From positions 1 through 59,580 of the forward strand of contig JBFLWJ010000020.1 in assembly GCA_040757835.1 (NCBI GenBank): a stretch of DNA of 59,580 bases. Reading direction: 5' to 3'. Shown in pieces: positions 33,487 through 41,907 of this stretch. The notes below the pieces were generated by a model. The model was not told the origin of the DNA and did not search any database. It was given only the letters and a program-made list of their open reading frames with translations. The DNA is from Actinomycetota bacterium. Its GTDB lineage: Bacteria; Actinomycetota; Geothermincolia; Geothermincolales; RBG-13-55-18. The position numbers and the translations under genes were made by a program. The stretch's first letter is position 1. Every line of letters begins with the position of its first letter.

Positions 33487-33599
33487 GGCCGGCGGCAAAC
33501 AGTCTCGCCCGTTCTGTTTTCAGTCCATGGCGAAAACGCCCGATAATATATGTTAGATACTGCCAGCAGGGCGAGCGGAACGAGAGAAGGTGGCGTTGG

Positions 33600-34709
33600 A
33601 TGAACCCTCTCGACAGATGCCTGGAATGTGGACTGCCCGAGATCATCACCTCCGAACACTCCTGGCTGAACAACGGCGATATCGTGCAAGCGCGCAACCA
33701 CAGCAGCCGCATGGTCTTCATCGAGACCGAGAACCTCGACCCGCTCTTCAAGGGCATAGAAGAGATCATCGGCTCCCCCATCGAGCACCTGGTCATCACC
33801 GCGGGACGGCGGGCGTACCGCGGATACCTCAAGTCCTTCGTCCCCGCGGCGGTGAGGGAGAAGGTCAGGAACCGGGAGATGGACTACGAGCCTATCGACG
33901 CGGCGTTCCGCGACATCGGCAGGATAAACGGGGCGGGGAGCTACAACCGGGTAGCCCTTCGCTACGAGCAGGACGAGAACGATTTCGACACCGTCAGCAT
34001 CACCGAACCCCATTCCGTCCCCCTCGCCGTGTCCGCCCACGTCGGCGCCGTCGAACTCCTTACCGGTGTCGAACAGGGTTATTCCTACGAGCGGATGTTC
34101 CCCGATCTATACAATATCACCGCGTACCCCATGCCACACACCAAGGAACTCAAGGAGCGACTGTGGTTCCGCCCCCACACCCACGTGGACGGGGACATCG
34201 AGCTCGAGAGGTGCCCGTCTTGCGGGTGCCCCAGGACGATGTCCAGCTATCAATGGTATCCGGACCGGGGTATCATCGTGAACAAATTCACCCGCAGGCG
34301 CATGGCCATCCAGGGAGATGTCCTGCTGGACCCGGTCTTCCACGAGCTGGAGGAAGAGCTGGGGGACGAGGTCCCCCGGGCGGTGGTCGAGGCGCAGCGG
34401 CGCTTCACCAAGAGCGGCTTCTACACCATCGAGGACATCACCGACGAGGGGGATTTTCGCACCCAGCTCGCGGTGCGCGGGCTCGGGAACCTCAAGGAAC
34501 TGAGCATGCGCAGGATGGGCATGCGGCTGCGCATGGAGAACGTCGCCCTGCCCATGATCATCGTCGGGCTTGCCCAGGGTTTCTTCGAGATAGGCTTCGG
34601 CACCGCGGCCACCGACGCGGAATGGGAACTCACCGACGGCGGGGTCCTGGAGGCGGAAGTCAAACCCCGATCATCGCAGCTCGCCACCGGCAACGGAGTA
34701 CGGGCTTAG
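33600..34709 (+). CDS. Internally duplicated CxxC / V4R-like protein, second copy
   Basis: 369 residues, a clear paralogue of the protein at 44-1108. Shared features include CLECG...HSWLNNGDIVQARN and CPSCG...YQWYPDRGIIVNKFTRRRM, each followed by an E..xG..I region and a 'GLGNL...GFFEIGFG' tail. The two halves are more like the matching halves of the other paralogue than like each other, so the internal duplication came first. The start is ATG 33600 with AGAAGGTGG upstream. It follows the MerR-TetR gene by about 113 bases. Function unknown; a cysteine-knuckle ligand sensor is a guess. Confidence 0.8.
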   Translation: MNPLDRCLECGLPEIITSEHSWLNNGDIVQARNHSSRMVFIETENLDPLFKGIEEIIGSPIEHLVITAGRRAYRGYLKSFVPAAVREKVRNREMDYEPIDAAFRDIGRINGAGSYNRVALRYEQDENDFDTVSITEPHSVPLAVSAHVGAVELLTGVEQGYSYERMFPDLYNITAYPMPHTKELKERLWFRPHTHVDGDIELERCPSCGCPRTMSSYQWYPDRGIIVNKFTRRRMAIQGDVLLDPVFHELEEELGDEVPRAVVEAQRRFTKSGFYTIEDITDEGDFRTQLAVRGLGNLKELSMRRMGMRLRMENVALPMIIVGLAQGFFEIGFGTAATDAEWELTDGGVLEAEVKPRSSQLATGNGVRA

Positions 34710-34764
34710 CGGGCCTGTCCGGTCAGCCTGTCCCACCGGTCGCGGGGTCCTCGCCGCGTAGTCA

Positions 34765-35301
34765 TCAGGGGAAGCCGAAACGCCTCTGTACCCTCGCCAG
34801 CAGCTTCACCGGACCTGGCGTCTGCTTGACCTTGAGCCCCATGAAACGGGTCTGGATGAACTCGAGGATGATGCCCACCTCGTCCACGGTGTCCAGGTAG
34901 GCGTAGTCGATGGTCAGTCCCAACTGCTTCAGGACCCCCCGCTGCAGCACCTCGATGCCCGCCTCGCGGCAGGCCTGCAACCTCTCCTCCAGGTTGTTCA
35001 CGGCAAAACCGAGGTGATGTATCCCCTCCTCGAGCCCTCCCAGGGTATCGAGATAGAGGTTGCTCCCGGCCACGATGTTGATGAGTTCCAGCTGGACCCT
35101 GCCGGTGTACCCCATGGCGATGCGGCCCCGGACCGTGACCTCGCAGCCGCGGTCCAGGCAGTACTCCGTGTCTCCCTCCAGGACCAACCAGGGCCCGATG
35201 CCGAAGAGCTTCTCGAAGCGCTCTATGGACTTGTCCATGTCCTTGACGTAGATGCCGATCTGGGCGAGGCGCGGCATGCGCAGATGCTCCATCACCGTCA
35301 T
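34765..35301 (-). CDS. VOC family (methylmalonyl-CoA epimerase-like) protein
   Basis: 178 residues with the two beta-alpha-beta-beta-beta modules of the vicinal oxygen chelate fold: RLAQIGIYVKDMDKSIERFEKLFGIGPW, then GIHHLGFAVNNLEERLQACREAGIEVLQ. His in the second module and Glu residues (LELI, ILEF) are plausible metal ligands; the first His of the epimerase motif is a Gln here. ATG 35301 has AAGGAGG six bases upstream. It is the third gene of a leftward group with two thiamine-diphosphate enzymes, which suggests a shared acyl or keto-acid pathway. Confidence 0.85.
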   Translation of the reverse strand: MTVMEHLRMPRLAQIGIYVKDMDKSIERFEKLFGIGPWLVLEGDTEYCLDRGCEVTVRGRIAMGYTGRVQLELINIVAGSNLYLDTLGGLEEGIHHLGFAVNNLEERLQACREAGIEVLQRGVLKQLGLTIDYAYLDTVDEVGIILEFIQTRFMGLKVKQTPGPVKLLARVQRRFGFP

Positions 35302-35370
35302 CTCCGACCTCCTTTCTCCGGCCGCCCGCGTTGCGAACGGCTGCGGTCTTTACCGGTCGTTTTCAACTCA

Positions 35371-36942
35371 TCATGCCTCGAAGCGCGTCATGTCTATGAC
35401 CGTCGCCGCCCGGTCACGGCCCGCCTTCTCCAGGGCCACCATGAGCTCAGCCGCTCCGGTGGCCACGGCGCCATTAAGGCCGAACCCCTCGGCCACCCCT
35501 CTCCAGTCGAAGGGCTCGCCCACCACGCACACGATCACGCCGATGTCCTCCCGCCGGGCGGTGTCCAGTTCCTGGACGTGGTGGAGCAGGGACGCGGTGT
35601 CGCAGAGGGCGAAGACCCGCTCCCGGGGGCGTGCCAGCTTGACCCCCAGGGCCATGGGCAGCCCGTAGCCGATACCCTTGAGCCCGTGGGAGAGGTAGCG
35701 GGTATTATTCGTGCCGGCGGGGCAGAGCAGTGATCCCCAGTAGAAGGACTCCCTCCCATCCAGAACCATCAGGTCCTGCTTGCCCATGGCCTGTCCCAGG
35801 GCATCAACCGCGGCCCCGGGGCCCTTACCGCGTGCGTCCTTCCTGGTATTATCCAGGGTGCCCTCGAAGGACTCCCGGCAAGCCTGCCGCCACTTCGTCC
35901 TCTCGCCCGACTCCCCGCGCATGCCATTCTCCAGCGCCCTGGAGATGGATGCGGCATCGCCAGCCAGGACCGCGTCCACCGGCCCCAGGGAGCCCAGGAG
36001 CTCCGGCTCCGGCGAGGTCTGGATGACCCTGGTGCGGGAGCGGTCCACCATCTCCACGACCTCCTCCTGCTCACCCAGGGTGGTCCCGAGCAATAGCAGC
36101 AGGTCGGCCTGGCCCATTGCCTCCGGCAGGCTGGTGAGAGCGGCGTGGCCACACACGCCGATATACCCGGGATCGTCGCCAGCGAGCGCCGACAGGGCGG
36201 GCGGGGTCAAGGCCACGGGGGAGGACAACCTCTCCGCCAGGGCGGACAGCGAGTCCCAGGCCCCCTCCCTGAGCACGCTCAGCCCCGCCACCACCACCGG
36301 CCTGCTCGACGCCTCGAGCAGCCCCAGGGCCGCGGCGGCGGCGTCGCGGTCGGGCAGGTAGCTGCCGGAGAAGCGGCTGCTCCCGGGTGGGGGCATGAGC
36401 TTCTTGAGCCGTTTGCCCGTCACCGCGTGATACTCGTAAAAGACGTCCACCGGGATATCGATGTGAACCGGGCCCTTCTCGCCGGAGTGGGCCTCGCGCA
36501 GCGCCCTCTGCACCAGGCGCGGGATGCGACGCCAGTTGTAGGCGACACAGTTCCAGCGCGTCACCCCCGACAGCATGTCCGCCTGGTAGCAGCCCTGCAG
36601 CGACTCCTGGGCCGGATACATCTTCCAGCTCTGCACCTGGGGTGATATGGAGAGGATGGGCACGTGATCGCCCCACGCGTTGGCGGTACCCGCCGCCGAG
36701 TAGATGGCCCCGGCGCCGACGGTGGAGAGGACCACCGCCACATCGCCCGAGGCGCGGGCATATCCGTCCGCCATCATCGCCGCCGCCGCCTCGTTGCGGG
36801 GGGCCACCAGCTTGAGCCCCGGGTCCCGGTACACGGCATCGAAGAGCGGCAGTATCTGGCCTCCTATTATCCCGATGAAGCAGTCCACTCCCTCCTGGGC
36901 GAGGGTCTTGGCCACCAGTTCTCCTCCATTCAGAAGCTGCAT
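35371..36942 (-). CDS. ThDP-dependent enzyme, ALS-like, degenerate cofactor-binding domain
   Basis: 523 residues with acetolactate-synthase-like PYR, central and PP domains. The PYR domain keeps the catalytic Glu51 in RNEAAAAMMADGYARASG. The PP domain is damaged: the ThDP/Mg motif GDG-x25-27-NN reads CDTAS at residue 447 and GE near 475, so the metal-binding Asn is gone. On its own the chain should not bind ThDP normally. The adjacent gene has the opposite pattern. ATG 36942 is eight bases behind GAGGGGG; GTG 36951 and ATG 36948 are also in frame. The 13-base gap to its neighbour suggests co-translation. Confidence 0.87.
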   Translation of the reverse strand: MQLLNGGELVAKTLAQEGVDCFIGIIGGQILPLFDAVYRDPGLKLVAPRNEAAAAMMADGYARASGDVAVVLSTVGAGAIYSAAGTANAWGDHVPILSISPQVQSWKMYPAQESLQGCYQADMLSGVTRWNCVAYNWRRIPRLVQRALREAHSGEKGPVHIDIPVDVFYEYHAVTGKRLKKLMPPPGSSRFSGSYLPDRDAAAAALGLLEASSRPVVVAGLSVLREGAWDSLSALAERLSSPVALTPPALSALAGDDPGYIGVCGHAALTSLPEAMGQADLLLLLGTTLGEQEEVVEMVDRSRTRVIQTSPEPELLGSLGPVDAVLAGDAASISRALENGMRGESGERTKWRQACRESFEGTLDNTRKDARGKGPGAAVDALGQAMGKQDLMVLDGRESFYWGSLLCPAGTNNTRYLSHGLKGIGYGLPMALGVKLARPRERVFALCDTASLLHHVQELDTARREDIGVIVCVVGEPFDWRGVAEGFGLNGAVATGAAELMVALEKAGRDRAATVIDMTRFEA

Positions 36943-36955
36943 GCCCATCACCCCC

Positions 36956-38773
36956 TCACTTTAGGTCCCTGTCCAGGAAGATGTTGACGGCGTACTTGGC
37001 AACGCTCAAGAGGCGCCGGTCGAACTTGACGTTGGGTTTCCCTATGGCCCGCAAGGGGTTCAGGCTCACCCCCTCGAACTCACCGCCCATCGCGAAGCTG
37101 ATAAGGGTCTCGGGGATGGCGTCCGGGTCGATGAGGACGTCCAGGATGGCGGGGAGCCCTGAGGCCCGTGCCTCCCGCCATGCGGGCTCGATATCCTCCG
37201 CCCTCTCCACCCTCCTGCCGTAGCATCCGAAACCGCGGGCTATGGCGGCATAGTCGGAGCCCTCGATGATGGACGCCGCGTGGCGGCCGCCGAACATCAT
37301 GTCCTGCGCGCCCTTGATCATGTTCCAGCAGCGGTCGTTGAAGATGACCACCACGAAGTCCATGCCCAGGCGGCGCGCCGTCGCCAGCTCCTGCACGTTG
37401 TAGAGGAAGGCACCGTCCCCCTGGATGAGCACCAGGGGCCGCTCCGGCGCGGCGGCTTTTATGCCGATGGCCGCGGGAATGCCGCATCCCAGGGTCCCCA
37501 TCCCCGCCGGGGCCACCCCGCTCTTGGGCGTATGGTTCATGCAGAACATCGCCGACCACAGCGCGGTATTGCCCCCGTCGACGGCGATGAATATATCCGG
37601 CTCGAAGAGCTCCGCAATGGTTTTGGCCAGGTAAGCCGGCTGGATGACGGGCCACTCGGCATCAGCCAGGCTTTCCACCCGTGCCCGCCAGCCCCTCTTC
37701 TTGGCCAGGAGGTGCTCCACCCAGGGACGGTGGGCCGGGTTCGGCTTGACCTCGCCCTCCTCCACCATCTCCAGCATGCGTACAAGGACCGCCTTCGCGT
37801 CCCCCAGGATGGATATCTCCACCGGGGTGTTGAGGCAGATGTTGATGGGGTCGATATCCACCTGGATGATGCGCACGTCCGGGTTCCAGAAGGGCGGCGA
37901 GCCGAATCCCTCGAAGCCCCCCAGGGCGGCGCCCACCACCATCACGCAGTCGGCGCGCTTAACGGCACGGTGGAAGGCTTCGCCGCCCAGGAAGCTGGGT
38001 CCGCCGATGTAGAAGGGGTTGTCGCCGCGGATGCCGCCCTCGCCCGAGATGGAGGTCGAGGCGGGCAGCTCCAGGGCCCGCACCAGCCGGTCCATCTCGT
38101 CCCACGCTTCGGCGTGGGTCACCCCCCCACCTGAGATGAGCAGCGGGCGCTCGGAGGACAGCAGGGCGCGCAGGCCGGCGCGGATGAGTTCGGGGTCTCC
38201 GTCTATGGTCACGATCTCGAGGGAACCCAGGCCGCGGGCCACCAATTCCTCCAGTTCCTCCGCCCCCATCTCCTTCACCTCACCGAGCACCGCCTCCGCG
38301 ATGTCCAGGTGTACCGGACCGTGGCACCCGCTCATGGCTTCCCGCCAGGCTTGCCCCACCAGCCTGGGGATATCATCCATCGCAGTGACGGTCTCGCTCC
38401 ACTTGGTAAAGGGGGCGAAGGTGCGCCGGTGGGTCAACCCGGGGAAGCTCCCCCCCAACCTGGTGCTCGGGCACACCGTGATGAGAAAGACCGGCACCTT
38501 GTCCCCCCAGGCGGTTCCCACGCCGGTGAGGGAGTTAACGGCGTCCGCCGGGGTGGAGGAGAGGATCACCGCCGGAACTGCATTGTAGAAGGTATTGCTG
38601 TAGGCCATGAAGGGGCCCGCTATATCCCCCAGCGGTGTCAGCGCCGTCAGTCCTTCCTCTCTTTCCAGGGCCGCGAATACCGGGCCAAGTGCCCCCGCGT
38701 CCCTGCCGACCACGAAGCGCGTCCCGATCCCGACAAGTGAGCGCGCGAGCAGGTCGCATCCAGACACCTTCAT
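36956..38773 (-). CDS. ThDP-dependent enzyme, ALS-like, degenerate PYR domain
   Basis: 605 residues. The PP domain is intact: IQGDGAFLYNVQELATARR with GDG at 452-454 and the paired Asn479-Asp480 in VVIFNDRCW. The PYR domain is altered: the position of the catalytic Glu is Asp50 (LTPLGDIAG) and the following GYAR motif is lost (YSNTFYN). The C-terminus is about 70 residues longer than typical acetolactate synthase (FEGVSLNPLRAIGKPNVKFD), a tail seen in some acetolactate-synthase-like subgroups. ATG 38773 has GGGGTGAGG upstream. It probably forms a heteromer with the product of the next gene. Confidence 0.87.
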   Translation of the reverse strand: MKVSGCDLLARSLVGIGTRFVVGRDAGALGPVFAALEREEGLTALTPLGDIAGPFMAYSNTFYNAVPAVILSSTPADAVNSLTGVGTAWGDKVPVFLITVCPSTRLGGSFPGLTHRRTFAPFTKWSETVTAMDDIPRLVGQAWREAMSGCHGPVHLDIAEAVLGEVKEMGAEELEELVARGLGSLEIVTIDGDPELIRAGLRALLSSERPLLISGGGVTHAEAWDEMDRLVRALELPASTSISGEGGIRGDNPFYIGGPSFLGGEAFHRAVKRADCVMVVGAALGGFEGFGSPPFWNPDVRIIQVDIDPINICLNTPVEISILGDAKAVLVRMLEMVEEGEVKPNPAHRPWVEHLLAKKRGWRARVESLADAEWPVIQPAYLAKTIAELFEPDIFIAVDGGNTALWSAMFCMNHTPKSGVAPAGMGTLGCGIPAAIGIKAAAPERPLVLIQGDGAFLYNVQELATARRLGMDFVVVIFNDRCWNMIKGAQDMMFGGRHAASIIEGSDYAAIARGFGCYGRRVERAEDIEPAWREARASGLPAILDVLIDPDAIPETLISFAMGGEFEGVSLNPLRAIGKPNVKFDRRLLSVAKYAVNIFLDRDLK

Positions 38774-38864
38774 GTCCTCACCCCTTTTCCGAATCCGCTC
38801 CATAGCATGGGATATCTGCCATAATAAATATTACATCCTCTGAAGCCGACCACAACGGGGTCGG

Positions 38865-38893
38865 TTGACGCCCGTCCCTTAAGATCCTATAAA
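38865..38893 (+). promoter_or_regulatory. Strong sigma-70-type promoter of the corrinoid protein gene
   Basis: TTGACG (38865-38870) and TATAAA (38888-38893) are separated by exactly 17 bases, one of the best housekeeping-type promoters in the window. An inverted repeat CCGAC...GTCGG (38846-38864) abuts the -35 and could be an operator. The leader to ATG 39022 is about 120 bases; I found no B12-box-like sequence in it. Confidence 0.65.
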
Positions 38894-39021
38894 TGTCTAG
38901 GTAAGCATGCGAACCTGTTCAAGTCGGTTGTCTGTATATGGCGCGGGCTTCAGGAGGGACACGAGCCTGGCTGTGATGGCTCCGGATTCCCGCGATCGCC
39001 TGCCGGAAAGGAGACTTTAGT

Positions 39022-39648
39022 ATGTCTGAGGCTATCGCGACCATGCTGGCCGGGCTGCAGGAGGACGAGGTCCTGGCGGAGGTCCGCAAGGTCCTCGATG
39101 AAGGGGGCGACCCCCTCTCGCTGGTGGAAGGCCTGAGGGAGGGCATGTCCGAGGTGGGAAGGCGTTTCGAGGACAAGGAGTACTTCCTCTCGGAGTTGAT
39201 CATGTCCGCGGAGATCTTCAAGGAGGCCATCGCCCTCATCGAGCCGCACCTCGAGGCGGGAGCGGGCCCCACCAGGGGGAGCGTGGTCATCGGCACCGTG
39301 AAGGGAGACATCCACGACATCGGCAAGAACATCGTTGCCACCCTGCTGCGCTGCGAGGGTTACGACGTCCACGACCTCGGTGTTGACGTCGCCCCCGAGG
39401 CCTTCGTGGGCAAACTCAAGGACACCGGCGCTTCCCTTCTGGCCCTCTCGGGCCTCTTGACCCTGGCCTTCGATTCCATGAAGGAGACGGTGGAGAGCCT
39501 GGCCGAGGCGGGGCTGCGGGACAGGGTGAAGGTGATCATCGGCGGCGGACCGGTGAACGGGAAGGTGGTGGAATATTCCGGCGCCGACGCCTTCGGGGTG
39601 GACGCCGCCCACGCCGTGAAGCTGGCCGCGGGATACCTGGGCGCATGA
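39022..39648 (+). CDS. Corrinoid (B12-binding) methyltransferase protein, MtaC/MttC-like
   Basis: 208 residues. An N-terminal helical methyltransferase cap (residues 1-90, with YFLSELIMSAEIFKEA) precedes the cobalamin domain, with lower-axial-ligand motif DIHDIGKNI (DxHxxG, His near residue 106), then GYDVHDLGVDV, LLALSGLLTLAFDSM and VIIGGGPVNG. It shuttles a methyl group between a substrate methyltransferase and an acceptor on cobalt. No MtaB, MtbB, MttB or MtxA partner is next to it. ATG 39022 has AAAGGAG upstream and its own strong promoter. Confidence 0.92.
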   Translation: MSEAIATMLAGLQEDEVLAEVRKVLDEGGDPLSLVEGLREGMSEVGRRFEDKEYFLSELIMSAEIFKEAIALIEPHLEAGAGPTRGSVVIGTVKGDIHDIGKNIVATLLRCEGYDVHDLGVDVAPEAFVGKLKDTGASLLALSGLLTLAFDSMKETVESLAEAGLRDRVKVIIGGGPVNGKVVEYSGADAFGVDAAHAVKLAAGYLGA

Positions 39649-39676
39649 TGCCGATTGGGAGGATAGTGTAAGGCCC

Positions 39677-40081
39677 CTATTTGGTGGGTTGGGAATCGCA
39701 GGCGGGGCACTTCCAGCCCTTTCCCCGCCGGCCGTAGCCGGGGGGGACGTCTTCCCCGCAACGTCCGCAGCGGTAATGGCCGGAGGACTCGCGCAGGATG
39801 TAGCTGCCTCCCTCGATTCGCAGCGCCTTCCCCCCCACCAGCGCGTCGATGACCTTGGCCCGCGACTCATTTAGGATGCGCTGCAGGGTCTGGCGGGACA
39901 CGCCCATCTCCCTCGCCGCATCCTCCTGGTACATACCCTCCAGGTCGACCAGGCGCAAGGCCTCGAGTTCGTCCACGGTCACGACCACTTCCTCGAGCTC
40001 GAGCATGGGAATCCCCCGCGGTTTAAAATACTCCGCCTTGGGGGACTCGCGTACGAGCCTTGGTTTGATCGGCCTGGCCAA
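39677..40081 (-). CDS. DUF134/UPF0251 DNA-binding protein with zinc ribbon
   Basis: 134 residues. The N-terminus and helix-turn-helix match UPF0251 (MARPIKPRLV, VTVDELEALRLVDLEGMYQEDAAREMGVSRQTLQRIL). The C-terminus adds a CxxC...CxxC zinc ribbon (CGRCGEDVPP, then WKCPACDS). The start is TTG 40081 behind GGAGGGAG. In many anaerobes this family sits beside NifX/NifB-type small proteins, as with the gene at 41908, suggesting a regulatory role in iron-sulfur or molybdenum cofactor or redox functions. Its own target is unknown. Confidence 0.88.
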   Translation of the reverse strand: MARPIKPRLVRESPKAEYFKPRGIPMLELEEVVVTVDELEALRLVDLEGMYQEDAAREMGVSRQTLQRILNESRAKVIDALVGGKALRIEGGSYILRESSGHYRCGRCGEDVPPGYGRRGKGWKCPACDSQPTK

Positions 40082-40220
40082 TTCCTTATCTCCCTCCGGC
40101 TTCGCCGTTTGCCTACGAATATATCACATTCACAGTATACACTCGCTGCCGGTCACCGCCGTCGACGGATCATGCGCATATAGGAGCCGTCCCGGTACGG
40201 ACTCAACCGGCGTGCACGGA

Positions 40221-40255
40221 CGGAAAGGGCGCCGGCCGGCTTACGGCCTGCGCCC
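40221..40255 (-). terminator. Probable intrinsic terminator downstream of the peroxiredoxin remnant
   Basis: GGGCGC and GCGCCC (40227-40232 and 40250-40255), extended by GGCC/GGCC after one mismatch, enclose a 7-base loop. On the minus strand the stem runs into TTTCCG. It lies 28 bases after the stop of the leftward peroxiredoxin remnant. The U-run is weak. Confidence 0.45.
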
Positions 40256-40283
40256 CGTCTTCAACTTTATATGGGGATGCGGC

Positions 40284-40668
40284 TTAGAACGCCGACTCTG
40301 GCTTCCACTCCTTCCACACCTTTCCGGCCAGGTCCGGCCTGGGCTTGAGGGTCGGCTTTCCGGGCTGCCATCCCGAGGGGGTGACCTCGCCGGTCTCGCT
40401 CACATACTGGTATGTTTTCACCTGGCGTATAAGCTCGCTGACGTTTCGGCCCACCGGCGGGGTGAGGACCTCCATGGCCTGGACTATCCCCTCGGGATCG
40501 ATGATGAAACGCCCACGGACGTCTACTCCCGCCTCCTCATCGTAGACGCCGAATGCCGTACCGATACGGCCACCGGCGTCGGAGAGCATGGGGTAAGGGA
40601 CGCCCCCCTCCGTCCACGTACGCGCTTGCCTCGAAATCGGGGGCTGGCTTGCCCACCAGTACTCCCAT
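40284..40668 (-). pseudogene. AhpC/Prx-type peroxiredoxin remnant lacking its central region
   Basis: The reading frame opens correctly at ATG 40668 behind GGGAGG with the peroxiredoxin N-terminus MGVLVGKPAPDFEASAYVDGG. It then jumps in a different phase to the typical second half (GVPYPMLSDAGGRIGTAFGVYDEEAG, RGRFIIDPEG, PPVGRNVSELIRQV, ending GWQPGKPTLKPRPDL). About 80-100 residues, including the peroxidatic Cys motif (FVCPTE-type), are absent and the junction shifts the frame. This is a deletion allele, so the gene is a pseudogene or an assembly error. It begins 15 bases after the acyl-CoA dehydrogenase stop. Confidence 0.82.
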
Positions 40669-40682
40669 CTTCGGTCCTCCCT

Positions 40683-41747
40683 TCATCTCCCCTGTCTCTC
40701 CCGGTGCGGTCTCTGCCGGCGCTTGAGCGTGTAGCCGTATCCCCCTGCCAGCTCCACGGCGGAAGACGCGATCTCCTCCAGCTTGCCGCTTACGAAGAGC
40801 TTGAGCATGCACAGCTCGCAGTGGCAGGGATCACCGGCATCCAGCCTACCCGCGGCCGCTTGCAGCGATATCTTCATCGACTCGATGCTGGTGGCCATGT
40901 CGCTCATGCGGAAATAGAGCGCCTGGTGGCCGGCGAGCGCCCTGCCGCCCTGTCTCCTCTCCCCAGCGTATCGCGAGACCGTCTCCAGGCAGGCGCGGGC
41001 CATACCCGCGGCCATGGCCGCGACCAGGAGCGCCGCCCCGTCGAAGAGGGACAGCAGGTCATCCCTTACCATGCCTTCTCGGAGCAGGTTGCCGGCGGGA
41101 AAGGCGCAGTCCTGAAGCACCAGCGCGTGGTTTGGAAGCCCTTCCCATCCGCTGAAGCGGTAGCGGTGGGCCAGGTGCAGCCCGGGACTCGACGAGGATA
41201 TATAGGCCGCCGCGATGCCTTCGGGCCCCTTCAGGAAAGCGAGCAGGCCGCTCTCCTCTCCAGGCGCGGTGTTGGTCACGAAACACTTGTTGCCACTTGC
41301 GTAACAGGCCTCTCCCTTTCTCTCCAGGGAGGTCCGCAGGTCGGCAAAGTCGGTGCCCGCCTCCGGCTCGGTCAGTGCGACAGCCCCCAGGACATCACAT
41401 CTCGCAAGCGGCGGCAGGAGATCCGCCGCCTGGCGTCCATCGGCCCAGAGGAGCAGGCCGGCCGTGCACACCAGGTGGGAGAGGAGCATCATAGCCAGGA
41501 CCGGATCCGCCAGGGCCAGTTCTTCGATCACGATAGCCGCCTCGGCCCATCCTCCCCCTTCCCCTCCCATCTCCGTGGGGATGAGGATCCCGGGATAGCC
41601 CGCCCCCTTGAGCGCACGGAACCGCAGTAGAAGAAGCCCCTCATCCCCTTGAGGCATCAGTCCGTCCTCTTTGAGTATGCGGGCACAAAAATCGCAGGCC
41701 TGGGCGCGCAACATCGACTGTAGGTCGTTCTCTTCACACGAGGGCAT
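40683..41747 (-). CDS. Acyl-CoA dehydrogenase-like protein, C-terminally truncated
   Basis: 354 residues. Acyl-CoA dehydrogenase features are present: AGYPGILIPTEMGGEGGGW, VALTEPEAGTDFADLRT (FAD/substrate strand), GNKCFVTNTA, RYAGERRQGGRALAGHQAL, and ELAGGYGYT near the end. After that the sequence becomes a short basic tail (KRRQRPHRERQGR) and stops. The usual last 30 or so residues, with the Y-E-G-T-type segment and catalytic base of many members, are missing. ATG 41747 follows GGGGGGAGAG. Together with the damaged peroxiredoxin next to it, this suggests local gene decay; activity is doubtful. Confidence 0.75.
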   Translation of the reverse strand: MPSCEENDLQSMLRAQACDFCARILKEDGLMPQGDEGLLLLRFRALKGAGYPGILIPTEMGGEGGGWAEAAIVIEELALADPVLAMMLLSHLVCTAGLLLWADGRQAADLLPPLARCDVLGAVALTEPEAGTDFADLRTSLERKGEACYASGNKCFVTNTAPGEESGLLAFLKGPEGIAAAYISSSSPGLHLAHRYRFSGWEGLPNHALVLQDCAFPAGNLLREGMVRDDLLSLFDGAALLVAAMAAGMARACLETVSRYAGERRQGGRALAGHQALYFRMSDMATSIESMKISLQAAAGRLDAGDPCHCELCMLKLFVSGKLEEIASSAVELAGGYGYTLKRRQRPHRERQGR

Positions 41748-41907
41748 GTTCTCTCCCCCCTGTCGATCAAGCATCACGCGCCTGCTTGTTCCCACGTGGC
41801 TGTCCGTATGATACACGTCATGGGACACATGAGTAACAATATAGACATATGCCCATTATATCCCTAAAATATCATTAGTCGCGGAAAGCAATTACCGAGG
41901 AGGAAAC

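Noticed and set aside
38894..39021. Cobalamin riboswitch in the leader of the corrinoid protein gene
   Set aside because: The leader is only about 120 bases and lacks a recognisable B12 box; GCCGGAAAGGAGAC is simply the RBS region.
40683..40685. TGA ending the acyl-CoA dehydrogenase as a second selenocysteine codon
   Set aside because: Reading on gives no acyl-CoA dehydrogenase C-terminus and immediately enters the peroxiredoxin RBS; no Cys is expected at that position.
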